Below are positions 35,802 to 50,800 of a stretch of DNA of 62,000 bases, one piece after another (position 1 is the stretch's first letter; every line of letters begins with the position of its first letter). Origin of the DNA: Phoronis australis (lineage: Eukaryota; Phoronida; Phoronidae). Where the stretch lies: assembly GCA_002633005.1 (NCBI GenBank), contig NMRA01000031.1, positions 1,318,858 through 1,380,857 of the forward strand, in the 5' to 3' direction. The notes beneath the pieces are model-generated. The model worked only from the letters and a program-made list of their open reading frames with translations, was not told the DNA's origin and did no database searches. Made by a program: the position numbers and the translations under genes.

Positions 35802-38800
35802 TCAGTGTGCCGACTCAGGCAAGAAGATCTCCACTTCTTCCCCACTCGATATCCTATGTCTCATGGCTCTTTTCGCTGCCAGAAGCCTCTTCCTGGCTTC
35901 CTCCCGAGCTTTTGCCGGGTTTTTAGCACCTTCCTTGGTTTTTGTTGTCTTTGTCCGAGCACCTGCCCAAGTAGATTGCAAAATGAATGAAGCAAAGTGT
36001 ACCACATGAAACATGAACAATCTGTCATAATACCACAACAACTGGTCTACGACAGGAAAATTGTGCAAGTCCTTGACGCCCAATTTAAAACGGATAGCAA
36101 CCACAGTGCCTCCCATAAAAATCTAGATCCCTGGTTATCTTGGAGGGATGACATGGTTTCCTGCTGATCACTGCTCCCTAGATGTGCATTTATTAATCAT
36201 GAATTAATACAAAGTAATGACCCACCAAAAAGCACACAACGTGGCTCTGCTGTCCATAATCTATGCTTCCATTCAGTGAACGTGAATGACACACACAGAC
36301 TGCCTACAATAGTGTTTGCGCAGTGGAATTGAACACAGAGGCAAGATGCAGGTGTTTTGCTGGCCGTACACAACATGTTCTAATGTTCTTTGAGCAGTAC
36401 ACAACAGATGAGGAGACAGTAATTAATATGGAAATATGCTTCTCCAATATAACCACGAATCTTCATTTTTAAGAAACATAAAAGGCATAAGAGTAACGCA
36501 AAGCATTGAAGTAGGCTAATGACTACACCGCAAATGGTATACTTCTAGGGGTGTTTATTAGGATCTTAAAAACGGTGACCAGTAAGTGAAGCAAAATATG
36601 TCAAACCCCACCCAAAATGGGAAGGCATCATTGCCTCCATTAAAGAAACCTATTTGCTTAATTTCATGAAAATCCTTCAAGGAACTCTTGAATATACAGA
36701 GGCAAACGTAACGAAATAAAACTGCCACTAGTAGGCATAGTGGTATTTGGATCTGCCCAAGAGAAGACATCATCTGTTGTCGCGAACATAAGAATGCAAT
36801 TGCCAAAGTTCACAAAGATCCAGCAATCTGTTTAGGACATACAGACATAGATGCTAAAAACAAAATTGCCACTAGAAGGCACCACAGTACTCAGATCTGT
36901 CAATGTCCCCAATGGTCTTTTATTGCAGTAAGACATCTGCTCTTCGGACTGGTTTGGCAAATATACAGATGCCAAATAAACATGAAAACAAAAATGCTCT
37001 GAAGAGCGGCACTTGGAATAAGAATTTAAAGGTGAGGTGGGTGACGAAACCTACGTGTTAAATAGCCCTTGATGAGATCTAGTTACAAACCAAATTTAAA
37101 AAGGTTTGGTCCAAGGATCGAGGAGCTAGAACTCCGCAAACATAATTCGAAAAATGGCTGTCACAGTGCCATCTATATAAATTTCACGTTGATCACATGA
37201 AAAATGCGATATGCAGCTCAAATATGATATGGTAACAAAGTGCAGCTATACGTAACTAGTGAAAAAAGAGCAGTCACCTGAGTAGTAAATCTCAAATACC
37301 GTGAGAATGGCGAGTCATAGCAAGCAGTGGATTTCACAATACTGATAGCACTTGAAAAGATCTATCCACATACTACTATTCGGGACAGATTGATATAGGG
37401 AGGCCAGAGTTATGCCACAAAAACGTTAATTGGATATCAGTTGAAAATCTTGAATAAGTCGAGAATGATACGACATAGAGAAAAAGAAATAAGACACTTG
37501 CGATAGCTCTTTTGATGACGTATTGAAAGAAAAAAACCCATAAAAATCCTATCAGAAACAGCGGAGATATGACTCTACCACCAAAAAAGAGAAAATGGCT
37601 ACCACAGTGCCATCTTGTTTCCGATTTTAACCAAAAACAATAGGTTTCAAGCCATTCATGAAACGCATGTTGATCCGATAAGAATTGCGGTCTGTAGCGT
37701 GTGAACAAACAATGAAGTAAAGAAAGAAAGAGAAAGAAGCAAATATTATGACAAAGCAACATACTTGGAGAAATTTCATTTCACCAAGTAGTACTAAAAT
37801 GGGCTCCGGGTGCTCAGAATACGTATGTTGAATCCGTTCAACAAATGGTGAGCAGCTGTTGCCTCCTTATCAAAATCTGTCACGCTACTCGGAAGATAAT
37901 GAGGTAAATATAAGAAACTAAAACTGCCACTAGGTGTCAGAGTGGTAGTCATATCCACTCTAAAGTTGTAGTCATCTCTTGTCACATTCATAAATAGATA
38001 TACATCTGCCAAATTTCACATAGTTCAAAACCATAAGGTGATACAGCGACGGAGGTAAAAAATAACCACTAGTGGGCGCCACAGTAGTCAGACCAATCTG
38101 AAAATCAATGTCAACTGTTGTCTTCTCTGCAGGAAAACATCTGCCAATTTTCACAATGATCCTTCAGGGTAATTAAGCAAATTAGGAGTCAGATACCAAA
38201 AATTCCTAGAAACAAAAACAGCCACAAGGTCCAAAATATACTGAATCTGAAAGGCATAGTCATCTCCTTAATGGAAGCCTGTATGCCAACTTTTAGGGAA
38301 ATCTGTCCCAGGACTCCAAAGTTATAGCGGCAAACGTATAACGCTAAAATTGCCACAACAACTTCTTTGCGACTTTTTTGCAAACTGTGCGGAGCTGCCT
38401 TAAACAAATTTTGCACGCTACTGACATACCTGTGTTCGCTGTGATCTTGGAATGTGTCTTGTTCACCTCAGTAGATGCTCCCTTTTGGCTGGAACTACTC
38501 GAGTTTCTTCGGACACGCTGAAATGTAGAATGGACAATCTCTATACCTCTAAAACAAACCTCTGAATTGGACCATTTAATGTTATAAAATTGGTCTCAAC
38601 TTGCTCAGTACTCAGATTTGCAAAAAGTTGACACATGGCTATTCCTTGCGCAATGCATTGTGCAAAAATAATACTTTGTCTATCAGAGCCAGGCCTCAAG
38701 CACTAACGATTTAACAGATATTTCGAAGCCCTCAAATCGCCTTTAATATAACTAAGGAGCAATTTAAGATCAATTTCATAATGGCAAGTAATCTAAAGCA

Positions 38801-41800
38801 AACATTGGTTTTTGTGACGGAAGACAAGTGCACAGCTCACTAGGTGCACTGCATCGTACAGTACACAAATCAAACTGACATCACTTAATCAAAATTAAAC
38901 ATAATAGCCAACAATACATCTTTAATTATCCACCTAATCACACTTAAGTCTATTGTCATTCCTGCCTTGCCTGCTTAAAAAATATTTGCAGGCGGTGTGA
39001 TATGCATTGTACCAAACGTGCGCAGGCCGTGCATGTGGGCCCATTGCACTGACCACCTGGAACCATTTTTGTGCTTTATTAATATAAAGTTAAAACTGAG
39101 CTGAGGAGCTAAAAAACCCGACTCAAGGGTCTAGCAGTGTGACACCTATCGCACTAGGTCACACAGCCTCCTTCAACTCAGTATTAAGGAAGCATTTTTT
39201 GTCTTCTAATCTCATAAACTTTATGAAAAGGCAAAATTACTGATCCACATTCTCTACTTGTGTGGTGATCACCAGGGAAGCCAAATGTTCATTTATAAAA
39301 TTTTAGAAAAGAAACTGTTTGGAAACGAACCCCAATTCACGTGAACACTACTTAAACTTTCATTAGTTCAAGTCTTGTCACATGCAAACAAGATTTGAAA
39401 AAATGAAAACGAAATTTGAAAGTTTGGCAGATCTTCACTCTCCACCATGAAGCTTCAGTTGTCTCCTTTCACTACTAGGGGTCACTAACAGCACATTTTT
39501 CTACTGACCACCAGGGGCCACTGAAAGCATACCTCTCACTAGCCACCAGGGGTCCCAAGCAGCACACTTGTGTACTCACCACCACGGGTTCTGGCTCTTG
39601 CCAGTTGTTGCTCTTCATTTTCTCGATTGTGTCAAATTCGCCCTGAACATCCTCGACTTGGAGCTCCACCATATCCCAGAATCCCGCTAGATCCTGCGAT
39701 GTCGTCTTAAATGGCTCGTCATCTGACTGATTCTGTCCCATGAAAGATAATGCAACATAAAAACGCCCGATACACAAATAATTACCAGATTCACACAAAA
39801 CAACGTTTCTTTAGATATGGATACACAATCGATCAGTAGAGCAATTTTTCAGGAAATGCGTCTAAATAATACGTGAAAATGAGCTGATAGTGTTCTTCTA
39901 GCCTACATGTATACAAACATGGTGCTGAGCAATGTTTAAATGAAAGCATTCTCTCTTTCGTGACACAAATAATTAAAATAGTGTTGTATAATGGCAATCA
40001 TTTTTTATTCTCTTTTAATAAAAATAATAACAGCATGGTCAGCAAATGAAAATAGTATGTCACTATAGACCTCTACTGTGAATTGGCAAAAAGGAAGATT
40101 TAGACGTGAAAACACTTGCACCATGTTTGACATCTTGCTCTGTGAAAATATATATATTAGTTAGCCTTTGTCCAATTTCCCAAATGAAATGACACCCTTA
40201 ATCAGATCTCAGATCATGACAACTCAAAAGTGCTAGACAAAGCATGAGTTTGATTTTGTTCCTCACATCTCCAATTCGTGTCCCCTCCAATTTAAATGTG
40301 TAATTTTGACAACATACCAGATTGTTATGGCAGAGTGACCTGAACTGTTCAAACTTCTGAGACATCAACAGGTTGGCCTTGCCAACAGCAGCCCGGATAA
40401 AGCCAGAGGCTGGAACACAAATGGAGTTAGACATAAATAGTGAGTTTGCAAACATGTTCGGCAAAATATATGGTTGCTCAACCAGCAGACTGATCCGGCA
40501 AGAGGTGGCACTGACGTGCTGAAAAACTCGCGTTCACACAACTCAGAAAATACATTGAGGATCGATCACTTGTACACAGCTATCCTTTGTACAGATGTTT
40601 TTTTATGGAAAATTGAATCAAAAGATGCCCAAAAAACTCAGTTCAATTGACACTGTCAACAATAACCGATTCATTTAAGTTCCATTCACATGGCATCTAA
40701 GTCACTCCTAAATGCTTTGCAAACAAGCCCATCCACTTATAAACAATGGACCAAACAAAGGGCATACACACCATCCTCTGGAAGTGTTTCAGAGCTCATG
40801 TGTTCTTCCACATGGTGACAGCAGGACACAAGGTGGCGCTCCTGAGACTCTACCAGCTTCAGGAAGTAGTTCCCATCCTAGACAACAGTGCATTCAGATT
40901 TTTTAGAAAGGTGATGACAAGAAGCATATACGCTTCATAGATCAATGTCAGCAGACTCAACGGTGGCCAGATATAAATAAATCTACCGATCCACCTTTCC
41001 CCTATTTACACAAACTGCCCCCCCCCCCCNNNNNNNNCCCCCCCCCCCCGTATTTGACTCTAAGTGATACTTGCATGCTCTCATTATGCTGACTGAAGTA
41101 GAAATTGTGATGAAATATGTTTTTGCAGGTTCTCTCTTGTAAATGAGATTACAAATCGTCCAAAAACTTCTGTTCTGATATCACAGTATCACAGTAAACA
41201 TTGAGAAAACCACGAGCAGTGATTTTCAATGATTTTACTTTTAGAGTTGTATTTGTATCACTAAGGCCCATTAAAAGGACCCATTACATGCCTTTGTCAA
41301 TGTCCATCTTTCAAAGAATCTCAACTCACCAAGTCTTTACAGTTCACTTAACCATGACTAACACAAAAGCACATTGTCCATATTCCCTTATGTTTTATTA
41401 ACACTGGGCTGGTGTGTGAAGTGATTGATACTGTTACAACCTAAGGGCATTAACTAAATTGGACAATCCAGTTAACGATTGCACTTAATGCCCTGAAGAG
41501 TTTGCTTTCAAACAACCAACCTAGGCTCAACACTCATTCAGAGACTCTCTACAAACAGCCTAGGCACAGTATTATCGACAGTAAGACAAGGAATAAATAG
41601 TCTCAGCTACATTTGTAACAAAACTGGAAAATAATATAGATGTCATAATATGTTCATGCGGAAACTGAGAAACATATTTTCGTCAATGTGATCCATTAGG
41701 CATACTACAATTGATCTTTTATCTGAAATTGAAACTACAACACACTATTCTAGTTACAGCTCAGGGCCACTGTAACGCGCCACTTAGCAAATCACTTGGG

Positions 41801-44800
41801 TAAAAAAGGGTCGCGAAAACGGCATGAATTCGGTTACAGGCTAATGTGCCAAAAGGTGCAGCATTAAGGCAATACTTGAAACCATAAGTTTACTGAAACC
41901 GTAGAAACGTAACTTAGACATACTGTTAACATTTCTCATCGCCATTACAACTCAACTTCTAATACTGACCTTTGTTGAGTATGAGTCATTGAGTGGGCAG
42001 GACTCCTTGTTCACTGTGTTAGTGGCAGTTATTTCTGCATCGTATAGCTTGTCAATAACACAATCCTCCCCATTGACTTGGCTAGTGTCTTTCAGGTGAT
42101 TCCCATTCACAAGGATATTTTCTTTGTTTTCTTGGAAGTCTAACGTCACATTAGTTGCATCCACAGCCTCTTTATTACTACTGTTTTCAATTCCTGTCAC
42201 CTTTGAATCACTCGCGCTTGCAGCAGTGTCGGCCATGTTTGCTGCAGAGTCAGCCATGTTGGCCAAATTGCGCTGTTTGCTCGTACTATTTTTGCCACCC
42301 ATCTCGCTCTCATCTCCCGGTTCACCACCAGGTTGCGCTGATGGTGATCGATAAAGAACACTACTATATCCGCTAGCTGAGCAACTTATATGCACGTACT
42401 TAGGCTCGGTTGGTAGAGGTTCACTTGGTCCATTATTGATGGTGAATCTGTCTTCAGTCACAAGCGATGGTTCACTACCTGTAACAACATAGTGCAACCC
42501 AGGATTACATGGAGACAGCTCTCGAAGCTACAAATGTCTTATTCACACACGGAAGACAAGTACCAAGCAGAAAGACAACACAGATCCCATATCATAATAG
42601 TCAGACGATCAAATCATGATAATACTCAGATGATCACATCACGATGAATGACACAATTGCTAAATCGGGTACACTCTTGGGAAGCTGCAAAAAAACCCTG
42701 GACTCAAACAATAACCATAGGTTAATAACAGATTCTAAAAGTACAAGAACCATCTGTATCCATGGTAACCCGAGCACCTCCTGAGGTGGCCATGCATACT
42801 TTCATCACTAGTTTCATGTCTGACAGATCTGTTTGTAATGTCTCCCTTAGGAATTAGCCAACTTTGATACAGCCATGAAAATAAACACTTAGAGCTGTCA
42901 TTAATAGAATTACATGTGAATAGTGATGGTTCATGGAATGTGTCCTTATCAGGGTGGCTCAGAACATGGCGCCTCATTAAGGACACAGACAAAATGTAAC
43001 ATTTCTAATCTAGAAACAAGTAACAATCCAAGGCAACATTCGCTGCAGTGACAATAAAGGAAGGTATGGTGTGATAGTAAAATAGTGTCAGTCATATTCA
43101 AACGGAACTTCTTGACTTTCGCTGTTAAAGCACTTCTCCCACAAGTGATTTAATCATGACAAGGAAGACAACGGGAGGATCTTAAATTTTCTCTGACAAC
43201 CTCTTCTTTGAATCTTCCCATATTGTGACTAGATTCCCAATCAGTGCACATACAGGTACACTCAAATCTGCTAAAACACATTATCAGAAGACTCCAAACT
43301 CACCAGCGAAATGAGCTTAAGATTCAAAAGCACTTGTGCTGAAACCAAGTTCAGTTTCGAAAACTACAATGCTTCATGTTATGACATCTGTAGTTAGTGC
43401 AAATGAATCATGATGGAAATAACATGAAACTTGGGAATTTTGGTAAAATAGCAGATCTGCTAAAAGCTCAAGTGCATGCATGATCACACTTGAATTGTTG
43501 CAAAATTGGTAAAAAATAAATGGTGAACATAATTATTCAGTTTTAAAGTCTGAATAAAAAAAAAACAGCAACTTGGAAGTGATACCTATGAGCCAATTGT
43601 GATACTGAAAGTCATTGTTCACACTGTGAGGAGTTTGTGCGTTATGTCTAGGAATAAGTGCGTTGAACTGATACGATAACCCCAAAATGTCCTAATTTGC
43701 TTAGGAAATGGCTAATCTCTCAATACTTCAAACACGAAGCAAGTGAGCCAAACTCGCCAAGAGAAAATTCAAACTTGATGCAGCAAAAAGTCAAAACAGG
43801 TGTTGGAGAACACTGAGCAGCAGTAACACAAAACAAGAATGAAGCTGTTCAACAAACCAAAACGTAACATGAATGAATATAAGCTGTATTCCTGTCACAA
43901 TACAACCGTAGAAAACGAAAAGCGTTATGGTAAAAATTCTTCAGTTTGGGATACAATATGGCAGACGGGTGAAAATTCATTTTGCCAAATTTCTCAAAAT
44001 AGCTTTTCAGGAAATTTACTTTGCTTTTGTATGATGTAGCTAATATCACACAACATTTGACAAAATTTTGAGGATTTGCAACAATCCTCTAAAAATATGG
44101 TAATTTTAGCAATTATGTGCGTCTCAAATTGAAGATTTCTTGCCATAACCAGCTTACACTATTTCACAACTTTTTGTTAGGATATCAAAATTAAACCAAT
44201 GACTCAGCCCTTGCCATGTTAGAATGCAAGGTAAATTTATGAAAAACTCAGATGTTCGAAATACATTTCCAAGGGATACAGTGAAGCCAAATGAATGTCT
44301 TTTCATTTTCCAAAGGCTTTCAAGTTGTCAACAAGGAATATTTCGCGAAATATTGTTAGATGATAGCTATGTAGAAAAATTTAGGTTGACAGCTTTATCA
44401 TATGAAAAAATGTCAAAAACAATTTCCCCCTTCGCCATATTGTGTCCTAAAGTGAGATTTTACTGTAAAATGGTCTCAAACTTTTAATATGTCTGTGGAA
44501 TCTATCTAAACAAGGGAGACACTGTTGGATAATTACCCAGTCTGCACTGTCTACATTTAGCACCAGTTCTCCTTGACCTGGTATTTACAAAGGTCACACT
44601 AAAAGGTTACAAACATGTCATAGCTCCAGGACTAACTTTAAGGTTTTGGTTAAAATCGATGATACAAGCCTGGTGACCCATTAGCACATAATCTGTGACC
44701 CCAATATTAAAAAAATTGTATTTTGCAAGAGAAAACTTATATGATTTCCAACATTTTCAGAAAGTTTAAATTTCCTTTGTAGCACTGAGTTGGCCATTGT

Positions 44801-47800
44801 CTATTTACAGAGCCTAATAGTTAAGGCACTCTTGAAGGACAGGTAAAACTAATCAAGAAATAGCTAAAAGCGCTATCTGATTTTTATGATTTACTATTTG
44901 TCAGCCATTGAACATATACTGAGACTTCCCATTTTTGACTGATATTTCATTGCACCAGTACAAGACTCAGTTTCTTAATCATTCTTGTTGTTGCCATCAA
45001 CATTTTTCATTATGTCATTTACTGAAAGAATGTGCACATGCCCAGTCGGCTTTGCACAAGCCGAAAATATAGTCAATTTCCAAACTAGCCTGATACATGT
45101 TGTTACTATCCTATTTAGAAGAGTGGTAGTGTTCCTGAATACACAAACCCTGTTTGTTTACTACTTTGTCCTTCTTGGAATTATTCTAAGAATCCTATAC
45201 CAAGACAAAGCATATAGTCTGTATGATTACATTTGTACTAGTGCTGCACATTCACTAAGAACTTCCACCAGCACATTGTACATAGACGGTAAACTGGTAT
45301 AGGTGTTGCCATCAGTAGACATCAATGTGGAATATAAAACTAAAACACAACATTGGCAAGGGGACCAAGCTGGGCCTTTGTTGGAAGGCCCAACCTTTGT
45401 TGATAATTTATTGAACCTATTTCTTATGGCCAATCATGATCCAGAATAGATGGGAGATATAACAGGTATTTGTGCTGATCTGAACAGCAGACATCCAACA
45501 CTCTAAGGATAAGTCTAACCCCCAATATTGCTGTGCTGTAAACCATCACATACCATGGCGATCCCCCACACATGGCTACTGACAATAAACTAAACATACC
45601 AACACACAGTCTTACGCACACATATACTGAACACACACACAATCCAAGCACATCCCTTATGTATAGGTTATATTGACTGGAAAACAAGTTTTCACCGAAT
45701 AATTAAGCAATGACCTTGAGACTTTCACCACCCACTACTTAATTGACTTTTTCTCCACTTCGGCAAATCGACTTAATTTGAACTTAGGAACACGAGTTCT
45801 CGATAACGGCTTAGTAGATTTCGTTGAAACTTTCCAAAGTTAATATTTATTCATCAGTCTCTCAAAAACATTGTTAGATTTTCGATATAAAGGTCTAATT
45901 TTTGAATAATGTAACAAAGTCAAATACGACTACTATTTTTACAAAAATACCTTATGTCTTGCTTGTTGATTTATCACTGAAACCTTACTAAGGGACTAAT
46001 CAAAAATTCCTAACAGCATTTTAGAGGTAACTAGTTAAGTTTTCATTTAAAAAGGGTTTCATTAAAATCAACCGAGGCACTATTTTGCTATCAATGTACC
46101 TTTCTTAAAAGTGAAATTTCTTTCAGAATATATACCGATACTTTTGCTAGTTGACAAAGCCTGGTATACGAGTTAGAATGGAGCCCACTAAATAAGATTT
46201 GAGATAACCTCAAGTGCCCACCCCTGGCAACACATCTCAGCAAATGAACTAACTGTGTACACATGCTTTAGTCAAGCAAATCAATAAACCTGATCAATGT
46301 CAAACATCAACAATTACATGAGGAGAGTGGGCGAATATCACAAATCCTAGGAATATCATTAACAGTACACTGTGAGGTAAATAAAGATGGGTGTGCACAT
46401 ACAAAGCTTGTACCCAATATCTGGGCCATGGGGAGAGAAGTGAGGTTCAGACAGGAAGTACAATCACATAGTTATTGGAACTGCTATAGTTGAGATTGAC
46501 TTAGGAAATATACAACCGTCTCAAAGTAGCTGACTAACAACAAAATTTTCACCAATTAAGGACACAATAAATGTTCTCATTTTTTTACAAACTTTGTTAC
46601 AGACATGACTACTTTTTGTTAGCGAGCTTGATACTGGTACTTTTGTAATTTCCGAACAGTTTCCTTTCTTCTGGTGTGCAGGTACGAAGTAAATGACCGA
46701 TGACATTTTGCACCAAAATTTACTTTTTCATTTCTAAGCTCTAAACATGTACCTTAACAACCACCAAACAGTGCATCCAAACTTTGCTGGGTTTCACATA
46801 ACCTAAGAACATCTTAAAAACACATATTTTTCAAAATTGTTAACACTTTGCCACAAACTAAAATAGACCATGATAGTATTGAGTTGGATAGGTTTAGCAT
46901 AATTAGGAATCATCAGACAAGTGGTAAATATGTCGTCACTCAAATTTTCAAGCGGCCATTTTCGGCTAGGTCGAGTACGGCTACAAGTACATAACTTCGC
47001 ACTTGCAGAGAACGTCAGAGTCAGACACTATGCGAGTCCGACCAGAGTTGTTGATGCTGGCATTATAACCAGACAGGTTTGAAGTTTTGAGCAGTGGAAA
47101 ACACTTGTTGTTGGCCTGGATTCTCCAATGATCTGGACACAGAAATGTTAACCTTAAATCCCTCAGACATCTTAAAAGTAACAGATGGACAGTAGAGTCT
47201 TCCTATTAGTATCAGACCAACAGTAGAGTCTTCCTGCTAGTACCAGAAGGACAGTAGAGTCTTCCTGCTAGTACCAGACGGACAGTAGTCTTCCTGCTGG
47301 TACCAGAAGGACAGCAGAGTCTACCTACGAGTACTAGACGGACAGTAGAGTCTTCCTACGAGTACCAGAATAACAGTAGAGTCTACAAAACTGACACAGC
47401 AGCAAGATGTTTTAATCCTTGTTACATTTGATCTTGTCTGACTTGGTTCACAGGAACCAGAACTCATAATTTAGGTGCAACACTTTTCATATTCACACTT
47501 ACAACAGCCCTTGCATTTTGAAAGCCAGTTCCCTCTACTGAATAAACAGCATCAAAACTGGTTCTCAAAATCCGTGTCGCACATTTTGAGAACCAGTTTT
47601 ATCCAGTGAAAAACGGGCATCAAACTGGTTTTTAGAATACAGGTCCCACATTTTGAGAACCAGTTTTCCTCTGAGTTATAATGGGCATCAAACTGGTTCT
47701 CAACAGGACCCTTGCTATTGCCATCTCATGCAACCATAATAAAGTTATACTAGTGACCTATAGCGCACAGCTTATGGATACTGAACAGAACACAGCCAGT

Positions 47801-50800
47801 GGTGGTAGACACAGGAGGTGAAGTGAGAAAAAGCTGGAACACATGCTTGATCAAATGCATATGTGGCAGCAGACCTGGTGTACTTTGATGAAACCAAACA
47901 TCAGATGAAAATGTTCAGCTTACAGTCCCTGGTGAAAATGTAATAATTAACTTTTGCTTCAACTTCAAACCAATTAAGCTCTTGATTTACAATAACGCAT
48001 ATACTATACTACACATATTCCACTTGTGTACAAACAGTCTACCAGTAGCACAGCAAATGGACATACATTATTCACCTATGGTTTAATTTTTTCTTGGAGA
48101 GAGTTGACCATCAATGACCAGAATATTGACTATAGAACAATGCAGGACATGTCGGATGGGGATATCAACATCTCTTGCCTATACATCCCTGAGGCTTCTC
48201 ATGAGACCCAGAAACTGTCCAAGAATTCCTCTAAGGACTTGTCAATGTGATAATCTACAACACATAGCCACATGCTCACAACAGTATTCTCCAGACACAC
48301 TCCAGTTGTAATCTGTCTGTAAATAAGTATTTACAAACATGGGGCTACAGGTAGGCATCTTGTGGGGCATAATTTGCTAGGCTCACCCTAGCCGCTCGCC
48401 AACTCGCCATTGACGAATTCTGAAAGGCACTGGCAATGGTAGAGCTAAGTCCATTAACCAACTAGGCGAATGCTTTTGCAGCCTGACAATAAAAATAAAT
48501 TTCGCGCCTGTCCACTCACAGTCAGATCAAATCAAGCGGCACCAAAAACGTCATTCTTACTTCGATTCAGAGTCCTAAAATAGCAAGCGAATGTTCCGTT
48601 TCATATCCGTCACTTGCCCTGAAATGGCCATTCTTTTACAGTAACGAAATGTTCAACTGTGTGGGGAGGGGGCAAATCTCCTGTATCAAATTGGTCAGGA
48701 CTATTGCGGTGGCGGCTGAAAGAAAGCAAGGCAAAGCAAATGTCACGATTTAGGTTTATATTGTAAGCCACACGTTACGTTAACGTTTTGGACCCAATGT
48801 CTTGCTCATCAAAATGCCCATGAGGTGGGGAAAGGGGGAGAATCCCTCCACAATTTTTTAGGTCAAAACCAATGAAATGCGTAATCCAGGGCTAGGGGCA
48901 ACAACTGCCCAAGTTTTTTGGGTCAACATCAATGAAATGCCCAAGTAGCCAGCGTACCCCCGCTGTAAACCCGGGATAGAAGAAGCCCTACACATTTTTT
49001 GGTCAACATCATGCCCATGTGGCCGGCATACTCCTGACGTAGGAAGAAAGCGTTTGGGTAATAATTTTTGAAAATGGCTAAAAGCAAAAAGCAAGCGTGC
49101 TCTGAACTTGATACATTACATACTATGTGCCATTGTATCTAGCCTAGCCCTCAAGATGACATACCCGGTACATTATGTACTATGAGCTGTAACAGTTGTA
49201 TCTAGTTTAGTCCTCAATATGATATACCCGGTACACTGTGTACTATGAGCCATTGTATCTAGTCTAGTCCTCAATATGATGCCAAATGTTCAAAATGTTC
49301 TAATTTGCATACACAAATAAAGTACCTCCGACCTTGTATTTTAAACACTAACTAAACTCAATACAATAAATTTCCAAGTCCTGACTGTGATCAGTCAAAA
49401 CAGGATGTGGAGAACACTGGGTCTACACCGACATAAGCAATTACATCATCCTGAATGCCACAGGCATATAGGGGTGATAGTACATCCTCATAAAAAGTTA
49501 CTCGTTTCAACATAAAGCAAATAAAATGGAATGAAACATGCATATATACTCATAGTTATAATTAACGCGATAAAATTTAGTTAACATAACTTGAACACAT
49601 CCACGTCAAGCTCAGTCTTGCAATAGCATTTGCCTAACTCAAGTGACTCAGTTGAAATATTTTGTGTTTATCGCGCACACGGTGAAAAAGTTAACAGTGA
49701 CCAAAAAGTGGAGTTGGAATTCTTTGCCTTAATTCTGACAGCTGTGCTTCCTCAATATGTGTAGAAGCTGAAAGAAGCACTGAACACAGTAAGTGTCTTT
49801 TCAAGTGACATGTTTAAGTATAGAATGTATTTTTGACGAGGTGAAAACTCTTAATCGGTGAGCGGATTTTGCCTACAGCCCGTGTAAAATACTCCGGACG
49901 AAATTACTTAATTAGTACAGACAGCGACATGGGAAGTATTGTAGCCCCTAACCAGCCAACCGACACAATTAACGAGGGTCCTATACACAGAGGTGTCTCG
50001 CACAGACCAACCAGTTCATTGCAGTCCTCTATACAGACACATGACCCATCAAATCACCTGACCCACCTGCCCTGTGAGGGTTCCTACAACTGCCGGCTGC
50101 CTTTGTCCACAGCGTACCCATAGTCGCAAGCGTCCTATTGCTTCTCAATGGGTGACAACATCAGTAAAATCCTATAGTTGAAGTGCTTAGCTTTGACTCC
50201 TCTCAACACAAAATATCCTCTTGTGCTACGACATTCCACTGTTAACACTTGTTAGAATTCTATAAGTCAAGTTGGTCTGAGAGAATAGCAAGTCCACCAA
50301 AACACTTTATTCACTGTATCAACAATGTGTATAGAGACTCCTGGTGAGACTCCTCCGCATTATACAACACCTACTCCCCACAGAAGAAAGATTCAGTCCA
50401 TCGACAAATACCAGTCATAGAAATCCAAGTCATCCAAGCCATTTCCAAATCACTGCCTGTCTGACATCATTGCTGACCTGTTCCCCTACACCATGTCTGC
50501 CAAGGTTAATGTGAAACCTGAGATACCCCAGTTCAACCACACACTGCTAGCTCCTGCTATCTGACTGCCATCATAGACCACAGACAGTGGTCACTCCATA
50601 GACTCCTAGACCAGTAAACCACAGCTCCACACTATTCTCCCAGTAGATGGTAGAATGGCATCAAACATCAATACCCAAGCCTGACGTCAATTCAACTAGA
50701 CACTCAGCTCCAGCCACAACTCTCGCTATAACAACAAGATGGCGCATCAACTGTAGGCACCAACAACATTTCAGGGCTGATCTGTCTCCGTTTTCATTGA

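Noticed and set aside
42124-42376. Plus-strand frames opposite the DLGAP exon
   Set aside because: They are shadows of the minus-strand exon 41970-42478.
47182-47386. CRISPR-like array
   Set aside because: The 30-bp units are contiguous with no unique spacers, and the genome is eukaryotic.
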